This document shows, piece after piece, positions 34,036-45,348 of a DNA stretch of 64,000 bases (position 1 is its first letter; every line of letters starts with the position of its first letter). Under the pieces are notes generated by a model that saw only the letters and a program-made list of their open reading frames with translations, was not told the origin of the DNA and ran no database searches. Source of the stretch: Tridacna crocea. Taxonomy: Eukaryota > Mollusca > Bivalvia > Cardiida > Cardiidae. Position numbers and translations under genes: made by a program. The stretch covers positions 17,555,290-17,619,289 of the forward strand of contig OX031061.1 of assembly GCA_943736015.1 (NCBI GenBank), written 5' to 3'.

Positions 34036-34276
34036 TTGGGACTGGTCTTGGATTTTTCTGTTATTTATACAATAGGATTCCTTTTTATAAGTTTGACCAA
34101 AAAAAAATGAATTTAGTAACTTCATAATAGAAAGTAAGTCCTTAATAAAGGGCCCATGTCATCAAGTGAAATCAAAGTTATCTTTAAAATAGTGCCTACT
34201 TTATCAAGTTAAAATCAAAGCACGGACAGTCCATACTAGAGGCTGTGCATAGTAAAGCTATGATTAACTACATGTA

Positions 34277-35635
34277 TACTCTTCAAAAAAAGTTCTTTGA
34301 CATGGATGAAGTACCACCCTGTACTAAGTGTTGCAAAAATCTCAATGCACTTGGTTGTGCTGTCATTCCACTATGTTAGCTGTAAAATGCCTTGAATGAA
34401 ATGCTTAGGACAAACCATGTTGTGACACAGCATCGCTACCTAAAATGCCGAAATTGACGGATGAACAACGTCAGAATGCAATTGGGCGGCTACATGCAGG
34501 ATCCACGCAGCAAACCATAGCAAACACTTTGGTGTATCAAGGCAGACAATCTCCAACATATGGCGTCGGTAGAAAGCAACTCAAAGCGTCCAAGACAGAG
34601 CAAGGTCAGGGCGACCCAGAATAACTGCAGTTGCCCAGGACCGCTGCATATGGCTGTGACATTTGGGTGACTGGACCCTCACCACAAGCTCAACAACTAC
34701 AGAAGTTCCAGGACTTAGCAGAATCTCAGACCAGACTGTACGGAACCGGCTACCAGAGGCCGGACTCGCAGCTAGAAGACCCGTTCGACGTAATGTCTTA
34801 ACCCCACGGGCGCGTCGCCGTGCTGCACGTCTTCAGTGGTGCAGATTGAGGCGCAGATGAACCAGGGATCTGTTGAGGGCAGTCCTTTTTACAGACGAGT
34901 CCCGTTTTCTGTGGAAACGAACCGATGGCCGTTCACGTGTCTACCGACGATGTGGGGAACATTACAGTGCAAATTGTGTACAGGAAGTTGATTGTTTCGG
35001 TGGTGGCAGCATAATGGTGTGAGCAAGAACATGACACGATGGGAGTACTTGTTCATGTTGATTGGACTCTATAAACGGTATCCGGTACGAGACGAGATAC
35101 TTCAACGTCATGTTCTTCCCTCCATGAACGTAAATGGTGGCGTGTTACAACAAGATAACGCCAGACCTCATGTGGCCTGTGTCTGTCAGGATTTTATGCC
35201 ATAAAACAACATTGCAGTCCTGCCGTGGCCAGTTCGTTCCCTGGATCTGTCTCCAATCGAGCATCTTTGGGATGTCCAAGATTGACGTGTCTGTGAGGGA
35301 CAATCACCATCTCAGAACCTCCAAGAACTTTGTGCTGCCCTCGAGGAAGAATGGCGGAACATTCCACAACACAACATTCAGCAGCTTGTTGGCTCTATAC
35401 GTCGTCATTGCGAGGCAGTGATTCAAGCTTATGGCGGTCACACAAGGTACTTGCCCCTTTGTCACTTTCAGTCGTGTGATTCTTTGATACCAACACTGAA
35501 CAATGAAATTCTTTATAGAAATATGTGTGGGGATTCCTTAGCTATCGATTCTATGTAATACAGTGAACAATATCACATATACTGTGTTAGTTATTAATCT
35601 TGCATTCAATGTCAAAGAACTTCTTTTGAAGAGTA
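34277..35635 (+). mobile_element. Tc1-type DNA transposon, dead but structurally complete
   Basis: Terminal inverted repeats of ~27 bp starting TACTCTTCAAAA-AAGTTC (34277-34303 and 35609-35635) with one mismatch, flanked by TA on each side. Size of ~1.36 kb fits Tc1/mariner. It lies in ABCG intron 1 and carries a ruined transposase gene. Confidence 0.85.
34445..35440 (+). pseudogene. Tc1-family transposase pseudogene (DD34E)
   Basis: The frame starts MPKLTDEQRQNAIGRLHAGS, an N-terminal DNA-binding helix-turn-helix region. It then breaks: a TAA follows at about 34621, the next homologous block (DWTLTTSSTTTEVPGLSRIS) is in another frame, and TGA and TAA stops recur downstream. Catalytic landmarks are still readable: VLFTDESRF (first Asp), LQQDNARPH (second Asp) and LSPIEHLWD (Glu). 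The second Asp and the Glu are separated by 34 residues counting one stop, as in Tc1 rather than mariner (DD34D). It is flanked by intact inverted repeats, so it could still be moved in trans. Non-functional because of several stops and frame changes. Confidence 0.85.
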
Positions 35636-35876
35636 TATTTGCATTTGCATAGCGCAAATCTATGATTATAAGGAAAATCATCGATTATGATCACTAGTGT
35701 TCTAGATTAACCTATATAATATCAGCAAACTACTGAAATTACACAATGCCCAGTGACCTTGTTATCATTTCAATGGGGTCAAAAAGCTGTTGATAGTCCA
35801 ATATGCTAACAATTTGATGTAAGTCCTAAAAGTAGTACATGAACATAACCTGTTAATTGAATATGAAGATAACATT

Positions 35877-36107
35877 TTAACCTTTTACCACCCAGTCCTG
35901 GGTTTCAGGGACCTGTAGGAGAAAGGATATTGAAAGTGTAGTCGGGAAAGAAGAAAATGCTGGAAACCAGCATTTTCTCCTTTTCCAAGTGTTTCTTACC
36001 TTATCACACAAGTCATAGAAATCATCACTTGAGCAACATTTGCCATTTTGCAAATGCCATGAATTTGTGCAAGTCCAAATTTTTTTCTTTATGTGGTGAA
36101 TCGCTAA
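35877..36107 (+). mobile_element. TTAA-hp MITE, diverged
   Basis: TTAACCTTTTACCACCCAG; hairpin reduced to AGAAAATGCTGGAAACCAGC. Confidence 0.75.
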
Positions 36108-36129
36108 CCCTTTACTAAACAATCACAAA

Positions 36130-36502
36130 CATAACCCTTTACCACACATTGCCGTCATTTAGCAAGCCTTTACCCCATAAGGCATATCTATGGCGTCTCT
36201 AATTGACCCTTAATAACAGCAAGGATGAAGCCATTTCTTATGTGTATATGATGCCTTTTTATAGTGTAGAAAACATTGTGGCAAAAGGTGAAATTGCTCG
36301 TCACATGCAATTTCACCTTTTGCCACAATGTTTTCCAAAGGGTCATACAAGCAATGCCTAGAAATGAGTATTTATGGTGTAAAGGGCTAACACCCCTTGC
36401 ATAGAAGCCTTTGGAAAACATTGTTGGAATAGGAGAAATAGTGGTTTGCAAATGTTTTCAATTTGGACAAGTCTAAAATTTATTCACGTGGTAAATAGTT
36501 AA
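36130..36502 (+). mobile_element. TTAA-hp MITE carrying an inserted subfamily B copy
   Basis: Outer ends TAACCCTTTACCACACATTG and CACGTGGTAAATAGTTAA; the interior is interrupted at 36168-36390. The outer hairpin is truncated. Confidence 0.7.
36168..36390 (-). mobile_element. TTAA-hp subfamily B, second copy
   Basis: CTTTACCCCATAAGGCAT to GGTGTAAAGGGCTAA; hairpin GGCAAAAGGTGAAATTGC with its complement. Same element as 32948-33176 in reverse orientation. Confidence 0.8.
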
Positions 36503-37499
36503 GAAGAAATAACCCATGAAAATATCTATAAAGATGGTTTTTGTGGTATTTGTCGAAGACAATACCACTATGAGTTCAAGATTGAATTTTGATAACCATG
36601 TATCTTATTTTGTGCAAAGCCGAAGGAAATAAATCCAGTTAAACTCATTTTTTCTCAGACAAATGAGTTTTTTGGTGGCATTCAGATATGTAATTTGAAA
36701 TGGCATATTAGAATACATTGGGCGAGGCCATCGATCGTTTAGATACTTATTTTTGATTGAAAATAGCTTCTCTCGCACATAGCCTTTTATTGGCACAATG
36801 ATACAAATTTGCCTACTGACCCTGGGCTTTTTCGTTCCAAAACCAATTCGTTCCATGGCTTTTTCGTCCTATGACTGCGTGCTACTCCATCTTATTGCTC
36901 ACGAATATTTATAGATCGAGGTAATTGATTGTAATGTTAGAAATTAAATGTTAAACGCTAGAGATACTAATGTTTCAAAATTATAGTTTTCAGGAACAAA
37001 CTTAATTTTATTCGATATATCAATGTTCACCATTTTTCTCTCTGTTCGTCATGCATCCTACTGTCAAGGGGCGTTACTCCTGCTTCCTCCTAATGATCAG
37101 AGGGAGACCACATATACAAAAATAAACCAAATTTTGTCATGAGTACTCTCCCTTCAAACGAAAAGGTAATCATTTGCTTAGTGGGTTGACTTTTAAGCCA
37201 ATATTTGAACATTATGTCTCTGTTTCTTTCAAACTATTAATTCCACACAATGGGTTTCCTTGACATATACCACTTCAGCATTCTCAGTGCTTTGATTTCC
37301 TATTCCAAACTATACATTAGCCAAAGGTAGAATTTGAAACATGCACAAAACTGATGAACTGTGAAATATATTGATAGAGTTTGAATCAAGTTTATAAATC
37401 TACTAACATTTCAAGAAACTTCTTGCCAAATTTCATTCCAGATAATCAGCTGGTAAACATGATGCTAGAATTTTTGGCTCTGTTCCCTAAATCTACTTA
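36503..37499. other. No gene; one hairpin
   Basis: At 36543-36568 GTGGTATTTGTC GAA GACAATACCAC follows a T5 run, resembling the 5' end of a rolling-circle element. The remainder has no supported exon. Confidence 0.4.
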
Positions 37500-37745
37500 C
37501 TGATGAGACTCAGTGGAACAGTTCAATGCAACAAAAAATAGCTGGCATATCTGACTGACCTGGTGGATGTAGGTTTGATTTTCAGTCCAGGCAAACCTTC
37601 TTTCTGGTTATATGTTGCCTCCTACCTCTGTTCAATGCAAGAAAAGTAGTCAGTGACTTTGAAAGAGAGTTGTGTCAGTACTGCTGTGAGAATGTTTAGG
37701 AAACTCAGGTGTAAATTCACTGGCTGCTGTGATATGACCTAAACT
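37500..37745 (+). repeat. SINE-like remnant
   Basis: GACCTGGTGGATGTAGGTTTG and TTTTCAGTCC resemble a decayed B-box. The tail GGCTGCTGTGATATGACC-AAACTGTT matches the GTCGCCGTGATAGGACTGAA tail of other SINE copies. Confidence 0.4.
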
Positions 37746-37746
37746 G

Positions 37747-37966
37747 TTAACTCTTTACCAAACGTTATTGAAGACATCTCCAAATTGGAAGCACTTGCAG
37801 ATGACACAATAAATGTGGCTCATAACTTGAAATCTACTTTGGTAGAAAACATTGTGGGAAAAGGAGAAAATGCTGGTTACCAGCATTTTCTCCTTTTCCC
37901 ACAATGTTTTAAAAATGCTTCTTTCTCAGGGTCATTTAAAGTCGGGGTTATTTGGTAAAGGGTGAA
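37747..37966 (-). mobile_element. TTAA-hp MITE with perfect hairpin
   Basis: The 32-bp arms at 37846-37877 and 37879-37910 pair without a mismatch around a single T. Confidence 0.92.
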
Positions 37967-38007
37967 AACAGTAAAACATTAGTACAAATAAACCTCCGCC
38001 AAAAAAA

Positions 38008-38148
38008 ATTACCTCTGTAGCAAAAATTTTAGACTTAATTGAAGCTTTTACAGATGATATGTTAAATATGGCTCAAAAGATAACTTCTGTCCTTGAAATT
38101 TAAGATAACATTGTAGAATAAAGAGAAATAAACTGGTCAGCCATATTT
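38008..38148 (-). mobile_element. TTAA-hp fragment at the left of a Helentron-like insertion
   Basis: AATTTTAGACTTAATTGAAGC, GATGATATGTTAAATATGGC and AGAGAAATAAACTGGTCAGC. Interrupted after CATATTT. Confidence 0.5.
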
Positions 38149-41100
38149 ATACCCCCCAAAACTCTGTTTGGGGGGTATATAGGAGTCAGCTTGTCGGTCA
38201 GTTGGTCCATCGGTCAGTCGGTCGGTCTGTAGCTTTTTGTCCGCTCTATTTGTCATAAACTACTGGACGAATTTTATTCAAACTTCACAGGTAAGCTCAG
38301 TATCAAGCAGAGATGTGCATATGAAATGTTGGTTATGGTTCATTGATTTTTCACTGAGTTATGGCCCTTTCATGAAATTTCTTGTCCGCTCTTTTTCTCA
38401 TCAACTATTGGACAGATTTGGTTCAAACTACGCAAATAGACTCAGTATCAAGCAGAGATGTGCATATCCTATTTTGGTTATGGTTTATATAGGTTTCATG
38501 GAGTTATGGCGCTTTGATGATTTTGGACAAATTTCTTTTTCATACTTGAATTTTGTCCGGAGCATATCTCCAAAACTATACTAGCTAGGGTTATGAAATA
38601 TCATGAGTGGATAGATCTCATCGAGGGGAAGTGCAGTGCACAGGAATCATAACTCTTGCTTGCTTAATTTTTGAGTTATTGCCCTTTGTTGTTTTTTATA
38701 CTTGAATTTTGTCCGCAGCGTATCTCCAAAACTATACTAGCTAGGGTTATGAAATTTCATGGGTGGATAGATCTCACCAAGGGGGAGTGCAGTGCACAGG
38801 AATTATATCTCTTGCTCGCTTAATTTTTGAGTTATTGCCCTTTGTCGTTTTTAATACTTTAATTTGGTCTGGAGTGTATCTCCAAAACTATATTAGCTAG
38901 GGTTATGAAATTTCATGGCTCGATAGATCTCACCAAGGGGGAGTGCGGTGCACAGAAATCATAACTCCTGCTCCCTTAATTTTTTAGTTATTGCCCTTTG
39001 TTGTTTTTCATACTTGAATTTTGTCTGGTAAATATCTCCAAAACTATACTAGCTAGGGTTATGAAATTTCATGGGTGGATAGATCTCATCAAGGGGGAAT
39101 GCAGTGCACAGGAATCATAACTCCTGCTCCCTTAATTTTTAGCTCACCTGAGCACAAAGTGCTCAGAGTGAGCTATTGTGATCACTCACCGTCCGTCGGC
39201 GTCCGTCGTCCGTCCGTCCGTCGTCTGTCCGTCCGTTCACATTTTCTTGTTTACACTCTAGCATCTACAAATGTCAACCAATCAGGACCAAACTTGGTCA
39301 AAGTATATATGACCATAAGATCTCGGATGAGTTCGATTTTGGTTCTTATCGGACCAGAAGATCTGGAGTTATTTGCCCTTGAATTAGAAAAATTGCTGTA
39401 TTTCACTTTGTTTACACTCTAGCATCTACAAATATCAACCAATCAGCACCAAACTTGCTCAAAGTATATATGACCATAAGATCTCGGATGAGTTCGATTT
39501 TGGGTCTTATCGGATTAGGACATCTGGAGTTATTTGCCCTTGAATTAGAAAAATTGCTGTATTTCACTTTGTTTACACTCTAGCATCTACAAATATCAAC
39601 CAATCAGCACCAAACTTGGTCAAAGTATGTATGACCATAAGATCTCGGATAAGTTCGATTTTGGGTCTAATCGGACCAGAACATCTGGGGTTATTTGCCC
39701 TTGAATTAGAAAAATTGCTGTATTTCACTTTGTTTACACTCTAGCATCTACAAATATCAACCAATCAGCGCCAAACTTGTTCAAAGTATATATGACCATA
39801 AGATCTCGGATGAGTTCGATTTTGGGTCTAATCGGACCAGAAGATCTGGAGTTATTTGCCCTTGAATTAGAAAAATTGCTGTATTTCACTTTGTTTACAC
39901 TCTAGCATCTACAAATATCAACCAATCAGCACCAAACTTGGTCAAAGTATATATGACCATAAGATCTCGGATGAGGACGATTTTGGGTCTTATCGGACCA
40001 GAAGATCTGGAGTTATTTGCCCTTGAATTAGAAAAATTGCTGTATTTCACTTTGTTTACACTCTAGCATCTACAAATATCAACCAATCAGCACCAAACTT
40101 GCTCAAAGTATATATGACCATAAGATCTCGGATGAGTTCTATTTTGGGTCTTATCGGACTAGGACATCTGGAGTTATTTGCCCTTGAATTAGAAAAATTG
40201 CTGTATTTCACTTTGTTTACACTCTAGCATCTACAAATATCAACCAATCAGCACCAAAGTTGGTCAAAGTATATATGACCATAAGATCTCGGATGAGTTC
40301 GATTTTGGGTCTAATCTGACCAGAGTGACTGGAGTTATTTGCCCTTGAATTAGAAAAATTGCTTTACTGCACTTTGTTTACTCTCTAGCATCTACAATTT
40401 GTAAGCTGTAAACTTGGCCAAAATATATATAACCATAAGATCTAGCATAACTTTGTTATCTCCAGTCTGATTGACTTGAAACTTGACATTTGTGTTTGTT
40501 GCAATAATGCAGAGTGCAATCTGAAAGATCCATAACTCTACCTTATACTGTCTGTAAGTTATTTCCTTTTGATTGTCATTTTTACAGCATTTTCTGCTTG
40601 TCTGGAATATAACTTTGTCATCTATAGCCTGAACATCTTCAAATTTGATATGCATGATCGTTGTATATTTATGGAGTGCAGTGCACAAGAACCATAACTC
40701 TTCCTAGCTTGAATTTTGAGTTATTCCCCTTTGAACTTCATTTTCATAGCATTTCTTGCTTGTCTGGAGCAAAACTTTGTCATCTTAAGTAGGAATGACT
40801 TGAAATTGGGTATGATTATTTGGTGCAATATTTGGAAGTGCAGTGCACAAGAATTGTAACTCTAATTTGTGCTGTCTGTGAGTTGTTTCCCTTTGAATGT
40901 CATTTTTACAGCATTTAGTGCCTGTCTAGAATATAACTTTGTCATCTTAAGTCAGAACGACTTCAAACTTGGTATGCATGTTTGTTGCAGTATTACAGAG
41001 TCCAATGCGCAAGAACAATAACTCTACCTAGTGCGAATTTATGTAATTCCACATTGATCTTCATTCTTACAGTATTTCTTGCTTGTCTGGCATGGAACTT

Positions 41101-41506
41101 CAAAGTCTCAAGTCAAATTGCGACAAATTGCTGCTCTTGTTTTATTATCATTTAGCCTTGAACCTTGATATTTGGTATTTATCTTTATTGTAGACCTTTG
41201 CTGCTTGGTACTCAGGTGAGCGATATAGGACCATCATGGTCCTCTTGTTGAGTTATTGCCCTTTGTTGTTTTCATACTTGAATTTTGTCCGGAGCGTATC
41301 TCCAAAACTATACTAGCTAGGGTTATGAAATTGCATGGATGGATAGATCTCATCAAGGGGGATTGCAGTGCACAGGAATCATAACTCTTGCTCGCTTAAT
41401 TTTTGAGTTATTGTCATTTTTCATACTTGAATTTTGTCCGGTGCATGCCCCAGCTTAACAACTTGGGGTAAGACGGGCGTATCTTGCGACAATTTCCACT
41501 CTTGTT
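38149..41506 (+). mobile_element. Helentron/pearl-like element, outer
   Basis: 5' hairpin ATACCCCCCAAAACTC / TTTGGGGGGTAT (38149-38178), then GTCGGTCAGTTGGTCC. Two ~147-bp units (GTCCGCTCT) are followed by ~154-bp units (CTCCAAAACTATACTAGCTAG) at about 38554, 38708, 38866, 39019 and, beyond the insertion, 41284. The 3' end is ATTTCCACTCTTGTT. Interrupted by 39141-41249. No open frame of its own. Confidence 0.65.
39141..41249 (+). mobile_element. Helentron/pearl-like element, inner
   Basis: 5' hairpin of 34 bp (39141-39174; AGCTCACCTGAGCACAAAG), then GTCCGTCGGCGTCCG. ~161-bp units (TTTACACTCTAGCATCTAC from 39248) repeat seven to eight times, then diverged units of the same period (ATAACTTTGTCATCT). 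The 3' end is AGGTGAGCGATATAGG, hairpin AGGACCATCATGGTCCT (41227-41243) and CTTGTT. The flanks CTTAATTTTT and GAGTTATTGCC rejoin to the exact uninterrupted host unit. Confidence 0.75.
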
Positions 41507-41638
41507 CAACTCTTACTTTTGTACTCAGCCATTCTGCATTCTGTGACAAAGACCTGTTTTGTGGCAAGGAGCTGGTGAGGGGTATGATCACGTTGAGTGA
41601 TAGCTCTAGTTCCTTCTGTTCCCACAATATTTCAATTC

Positions 41639-42109
41639 TTAACTAAACCACAAAATTAAAGCCTTGTATACTTAAACATGTATACATGTATTGGAATCAT
41701 CTGCAGATGACAAATTAATTCTTATTCAAAACATGAAATTTCTAGTTTGTGTGGTGTCCATGGCTGTGAGGTAGAACGTCGGCCTCATAACCATAAGGTC
41801 CTGAGTTTGAGCAGGTACATGTAGCAACTTTGGGATTGTAATTGGCCCACACATTAGGCGCGAGTACTGGTGTATTTCCCAGGAAGCAGAATCGAAAGAG
41901 ATTAGTTTAAGTCATTAGAACTTGTTTCTCAATTGATGTAAAATAAATAGGTTTTAACTAAACTAAACTATTTCAAAGTGTAGAAAACCTTTTGGGAATT
42001 AGGAGAAAATACCGGTACTGGTTCCAAGCATTTTCTTCTTTTCCACAGTGCCTTCGAAAGCATTCTCTTTCAGGCCAGTTTAAAGTTGTGATTGTGTGGT
42101 AAAAGGTTA
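41639..42109 (-). mobile_element. TTAA-hp MITE split by a SINE
   Basis: Left part to about 41750 (GGAATCATCTGCAGATGAC); right part from about 41965 (AGTGTAGAAAACC) to GTGTGGTAAAAGGTTAA. Confidence 0.6.
41748..41965 (+). repeat. tRNA-derived SINE
   Basis: A-box-like TGGCTGTGAGGTAGAACG, anticodon-like CTCATAACC and B-box-like GAGTTTGAGCA in tRNA order, then a body (CACATTAGGCGCGAGTACTG) and an A/T-rich tail. Target duplication not clear. Confidence 0.55.
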
Positions 42110-42133
42110 AACAACTCTTCAACGAAATCAAAA

Positions 42134-42264
42134 GGTTCATTGATGGTTGGGAACTAGCATTTTCTCCTTTTCCCGCAATGTCTTTCTATCCTTTTGCAAG
42201 GTTCACTGATCGTTGGGAACTAGCATTTTCTCCTTTTCCTGCAATGTCTTTCTATCCTTTCGCA
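42134..42264 (+). repeat. 66-bp tandem duplication of a TTAA-hp stem
   Basis: GAACTAGCATTTTCTCCTTT and GCAATGTCTTTCTATCCTTT occur twice in succession. Confidence 0.8.
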
Positions 42265-42288
42265 GAAATATCGCCTTATTAGAGCAAT

Positions 42289-42511
42289 TTAAATCATTAC
42301 CAAATAACAAAATTTTTGGCTTGTCTAAATCAAAAGTATTTGCAGACGAATAAATATAAGTGAACATTTGAAATTTGTTTTGGAAAGGACGGTAACATTG
42401 TGAGAAAAGGAGAAAATGCTGGTTACCAGCATTTTCTCCTTTTCCCACAATGCCTTCTAAAGGCTTCTTTCTCAGGGCATCAAAAGTATGGATTGTGTGG
42501 TAATGGGTTAA
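42289..42511 (-). mobile_element. TTAA-hp MITE, full length
   Basis: Ends TGTGTGGTAATGGGTTAA; good hairpin with AACATTGTGAG/CCCACAATG. Confidence 0.88.
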
Positions 42512-42529
42512 TTTATGAATTGTTGTCTG

Positions 42530-42640
42530 CCATCGCTTTCAATATGGTAGTGTCCAGGGATTATGGTTATCAGCATTTTCTCCTTTTGCCACATTTTCAA
42601 AAACTGTCTTCATGGTCATTAAAGTGCTGAATTGCTTTAT
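42530..42640. mobile_element. TTAA-hp fragments
   Basis: TGTCTGCCATCGCTTTCAATA and GGTTATCAGCATTTTCTCC, remnants only. Confidence 0.5.
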
Positions 42641-42655
42641 GTATATATACCGGTT

Positions 42656-42882
42656 TAACCCTTTCCCAAACAAGCCCTAGTTTTTATGTGTCTTCAGTAA
42701 AAGTCTTTTGAAAACACTGTGGGAAAAGGAGAAATTGTTCAAAACGAGTAATTTCTCCTTTTTCCCACGGTGTTTTCTACCCTTATGGAGAACTTTCTAC
42801 CATTATCTCCTAATCTAAAATTGTCGTCTGCAAACTCTTTCGGTTTGGAAGAATTCAAAATTTTTTGGGTGGGAAAGGTTTT
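42656..42882 (+). mobile_element. TTAA-hp subfamily C
   Basis: Distinct ends TTAACCCTTTCCCAAACAAG...GGGTGGGAAAGG. Outer stem AACACTGTGGG/CCCACGGTGTT; inner stem GGAGAAATTGTTC against GAGTAATTTCTCC. A related copy is at 55204. Confidence 0.8.
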
Positions 42883-43355
42883 ACTAAATTGGTTTTTAAT
42901 GCATAGCTCATTACCATGTGAAAGAAATTCACAACAGATAACAATTAGCAAAACTCTGCATAAAATATTGATGGTTGGCATGCATTAACTCTTTGCCTGT
43001 AACGCTCAGTGGTTACCAGCATTTTGTCTTTTTCTCAGTGTTTTCTCCTCTTTTTGAGGCCACTATCCCAGGAAGAGCCATATTTGATTCAGTTGTCATA
43101 ACAGAATTTTTTTAATGTGGATGAATATATATTCAAAATTACCGTAACTGATTCATTTGTTACAGTACCTGCAAAATGAATGCTTCTAGTACAAATAAAA
43201 ATAGAATTTTGCCATTTGGTGGAGAGAAACCTGTGACATTCCACCTAATCCCTGCCTATAAATACCCAGAGAGAGAATGGCAACTGAAAACAATGTGGAA
43301 AAAGGAAAAAAAATGTTTGTAATCATCATTTTCAGTATGGTAGTCAGATGAAAAG
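42883..43355. other. No gene; TTAA-hp scraps
   Basis: TTAACTCTTTGCCTG near 42985 with a stem remnant CAGTGGTTACCAGCATTTTG; otherwise nothing supported. Confidence 0.4.
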
Positions 43356-43573
43356 TTAACTCTTTACCGCACAGTACCAACTTGTAGAAAAAATAGCTTT
43401 TGAAAAAATTGTTGGAGAAGGAGAAGATGCTGGTAAGCAGCATTTTTACCTTTTCTCACAATATTTTCAACCTTTACCATGATAAATTTTAATTTTTCAG
43501 TCACATTTATTTGATTGCCTGCAAATACTCTAGATTTAGACTTATCTAAAATTTTGTTCTTGTGGTAAAAAGG
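43356..43573 (+). mobile_element. TTAA-hp MITE, full length
   Basis: TTAACTCTTTACCGCACAG to TGTGGTAAAAAGG; hairpin centre GCTGGTAAGCAGC. Confidence 0.85.
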
Positions 43574-43756
43574 GCTCCAACAAATTACCTAAATCCCGAA
43601 ATAACAACCAAAACACTGAAATACCCCAATTTTTTTTACTATCGAGTTTAGATAACTGATAACAGTATGAAATATTTGTCATTTTTCGTGATATTTGTGT
43701 GAACTTTTGTTGATTGATGGTAAGTTTAAAACATATTAACAGAAGAAAAAAAATTA

Positions 43757-43940
43757 ATGACCCTGGGAATGAATACTTTTGAAAATATTGTGGGAAAAGG
43801 AGAAAATGCTAGTAAGCAGCATTTTCTCCTTTTGACGCAATATTTTCTACCCTATCATAGAGAAACTGCACCATGTGTACCACACTGAAATCATCGTCTG
43901 CAAATGTTCTCAATTCTGTCAAGGCTAAAATTTTGTGTCA
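43757..43940 (+). mobile_element. TTAA-hp MITE, 5' end lost
   Basis: Starts at ATGACCCTGGGAATGAA. Stem change AAAATATTG on the left is matched by CAATATTTT on the right. Confidence 0.8.
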
Positions 43941-44844
43941 AATGTCACGATAAAAGACAATTAATTCGGATATTTATCAGTAATCTAAAGTCGATGGCGA
44001 AAAAAATGATGTATTTTGGTGTTTCGGTGGTATTTCGCTGTTACGGTGATTTGAAGGACCGGGTAAAAAGTGAATCAAAACAGATCAATCTGAATTGACT
44101 AATTATGTCCTTTGTAGCCATACTGAACATTGCACTGGCCTTGTGCTTTGTGAAAGCAGCTAGTGATTTCAAAAGCCTGACCTAGAATTTGTTAAAAAGT
44201 CGAGAGCTACTAGTATTTGATTATATTGTACAATGGCATGATGTAATCTCGTGTTTGCTCAAGCAAAAATGTTTTTCAAAAAATTCCAATAGTTTAATTA
44301 CCAGTATTCATTCTAGATATTGAACTTCAAAGCTTTGTACACCTTGGACAAGTTTAGCTGCCTTTTTCGGGCGGTGTAGATCAAGATACAAGTTCTTAGA
44401 ACATGCAGATTGAAATGAGATTATTCAGTCAAATATTTAACATGATAATTTGGCTTGAAAATTCTTGAAGGTGAATTGTGGCATGTCATCCATTGAAGAT
44501 ATCATATTCAGTTTATTATGTAACTTGGTACCAAGGGTATTTTCAGTCTAAATGAAATTAAACTAATTACAATTTCATGGTTGAATGTTTCACCTATGAG
44601 AACAGAGTAGATTAGATCCCACATTCTAAGCATTCTGATCTTGACTTGTGCTAGCCAATACAGCAACTATAGGAGTGAAAACTGCATTGAAGATTAAGTA
44701 ACCTGCAAGTCTGTAATAGCTGACAAACCATGAAAATTGTCCCAAGTAAAAGCTTTTGTAGTTATAATAACATAATGAAATGTGAGACAAAAATGGGATT
44801 TGCCTTCTAAACAGTAAAAACATTGTAGGTAGAGAAAAAATATA
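43941..44844. other. No gene seen
   Basis: AT-rich intron. No exon with compatible phase for ABCG was found. Confidence 0.35.
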
Positions 44845-45071
44845 TTAACCTTATACTACACAATCCTAAGTTTAAATAACCCGGAGGAAGATTTAGCCTT
44901 TCGAAAACATTGCTGGAAAAGGAGAAAATTCTGGTAACCAGCATTTTCTCCTTTTCCAACAATGTTTTCAACCTTATCCAAGACAGGGACCAAAATTTGA
45001 ACTATATACAAATTGTTGTCTGCAACTGTTTTCAATTTGGACCAGTCTTTTGTCTTCTGGTAAAGAGTTTA
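44845..45071 (+). mobile_element. TTAA-hp MITE, full length
   Basis: TTAACCTTATACTACAC to CTGGTAAAGAGTTT; stem AACATTGCTGG / CCAACAATGTT. Confidence 0.85.
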
Positions 45072-45130
45072 GAGTTTTATCCTTTTCCAACTTAGTTTTT
45101 AAAAGCCTCTTTCCTCTGGATCATTAAGGG

Positions 45131-45348
45131 TTACCCTTTACCACACAATCCCGACTTGACGACCCTGAGTAAGACAGCCTTTGAAAAGCTTGCGGGAAAA
45201 GGAGAAAATTCTGGTAACTAGCATTTTCTCACAAAGTTTTCTACCCTTTCCAAATCAAATTTCGATTCTTCAGTCACATTTATTTTGTTGTCTGCAAAAG
45301 CTTTCAATTTGGACTGGTCCAAAATTTTGTCGTTTGGTAAAGAGTTAA
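45131..45348 (+). mobile_element. TTAA-hp MITE with shortened right stem
   Basis: TTTTCTCACAAAG skips the CTTTTCC block of the stem. Confidence 0.85.

Noticed and set aside
38237..38584. 115-codon frame
   Set aside because: Lies across two tandem units of the Helentron-like element; the repeat length keeps the frame open by chance.
39075..39422. 115-codon frame
   Set aside because: Crosses the junction of two nested repeats, so it cannot be an ancestral coding frame.
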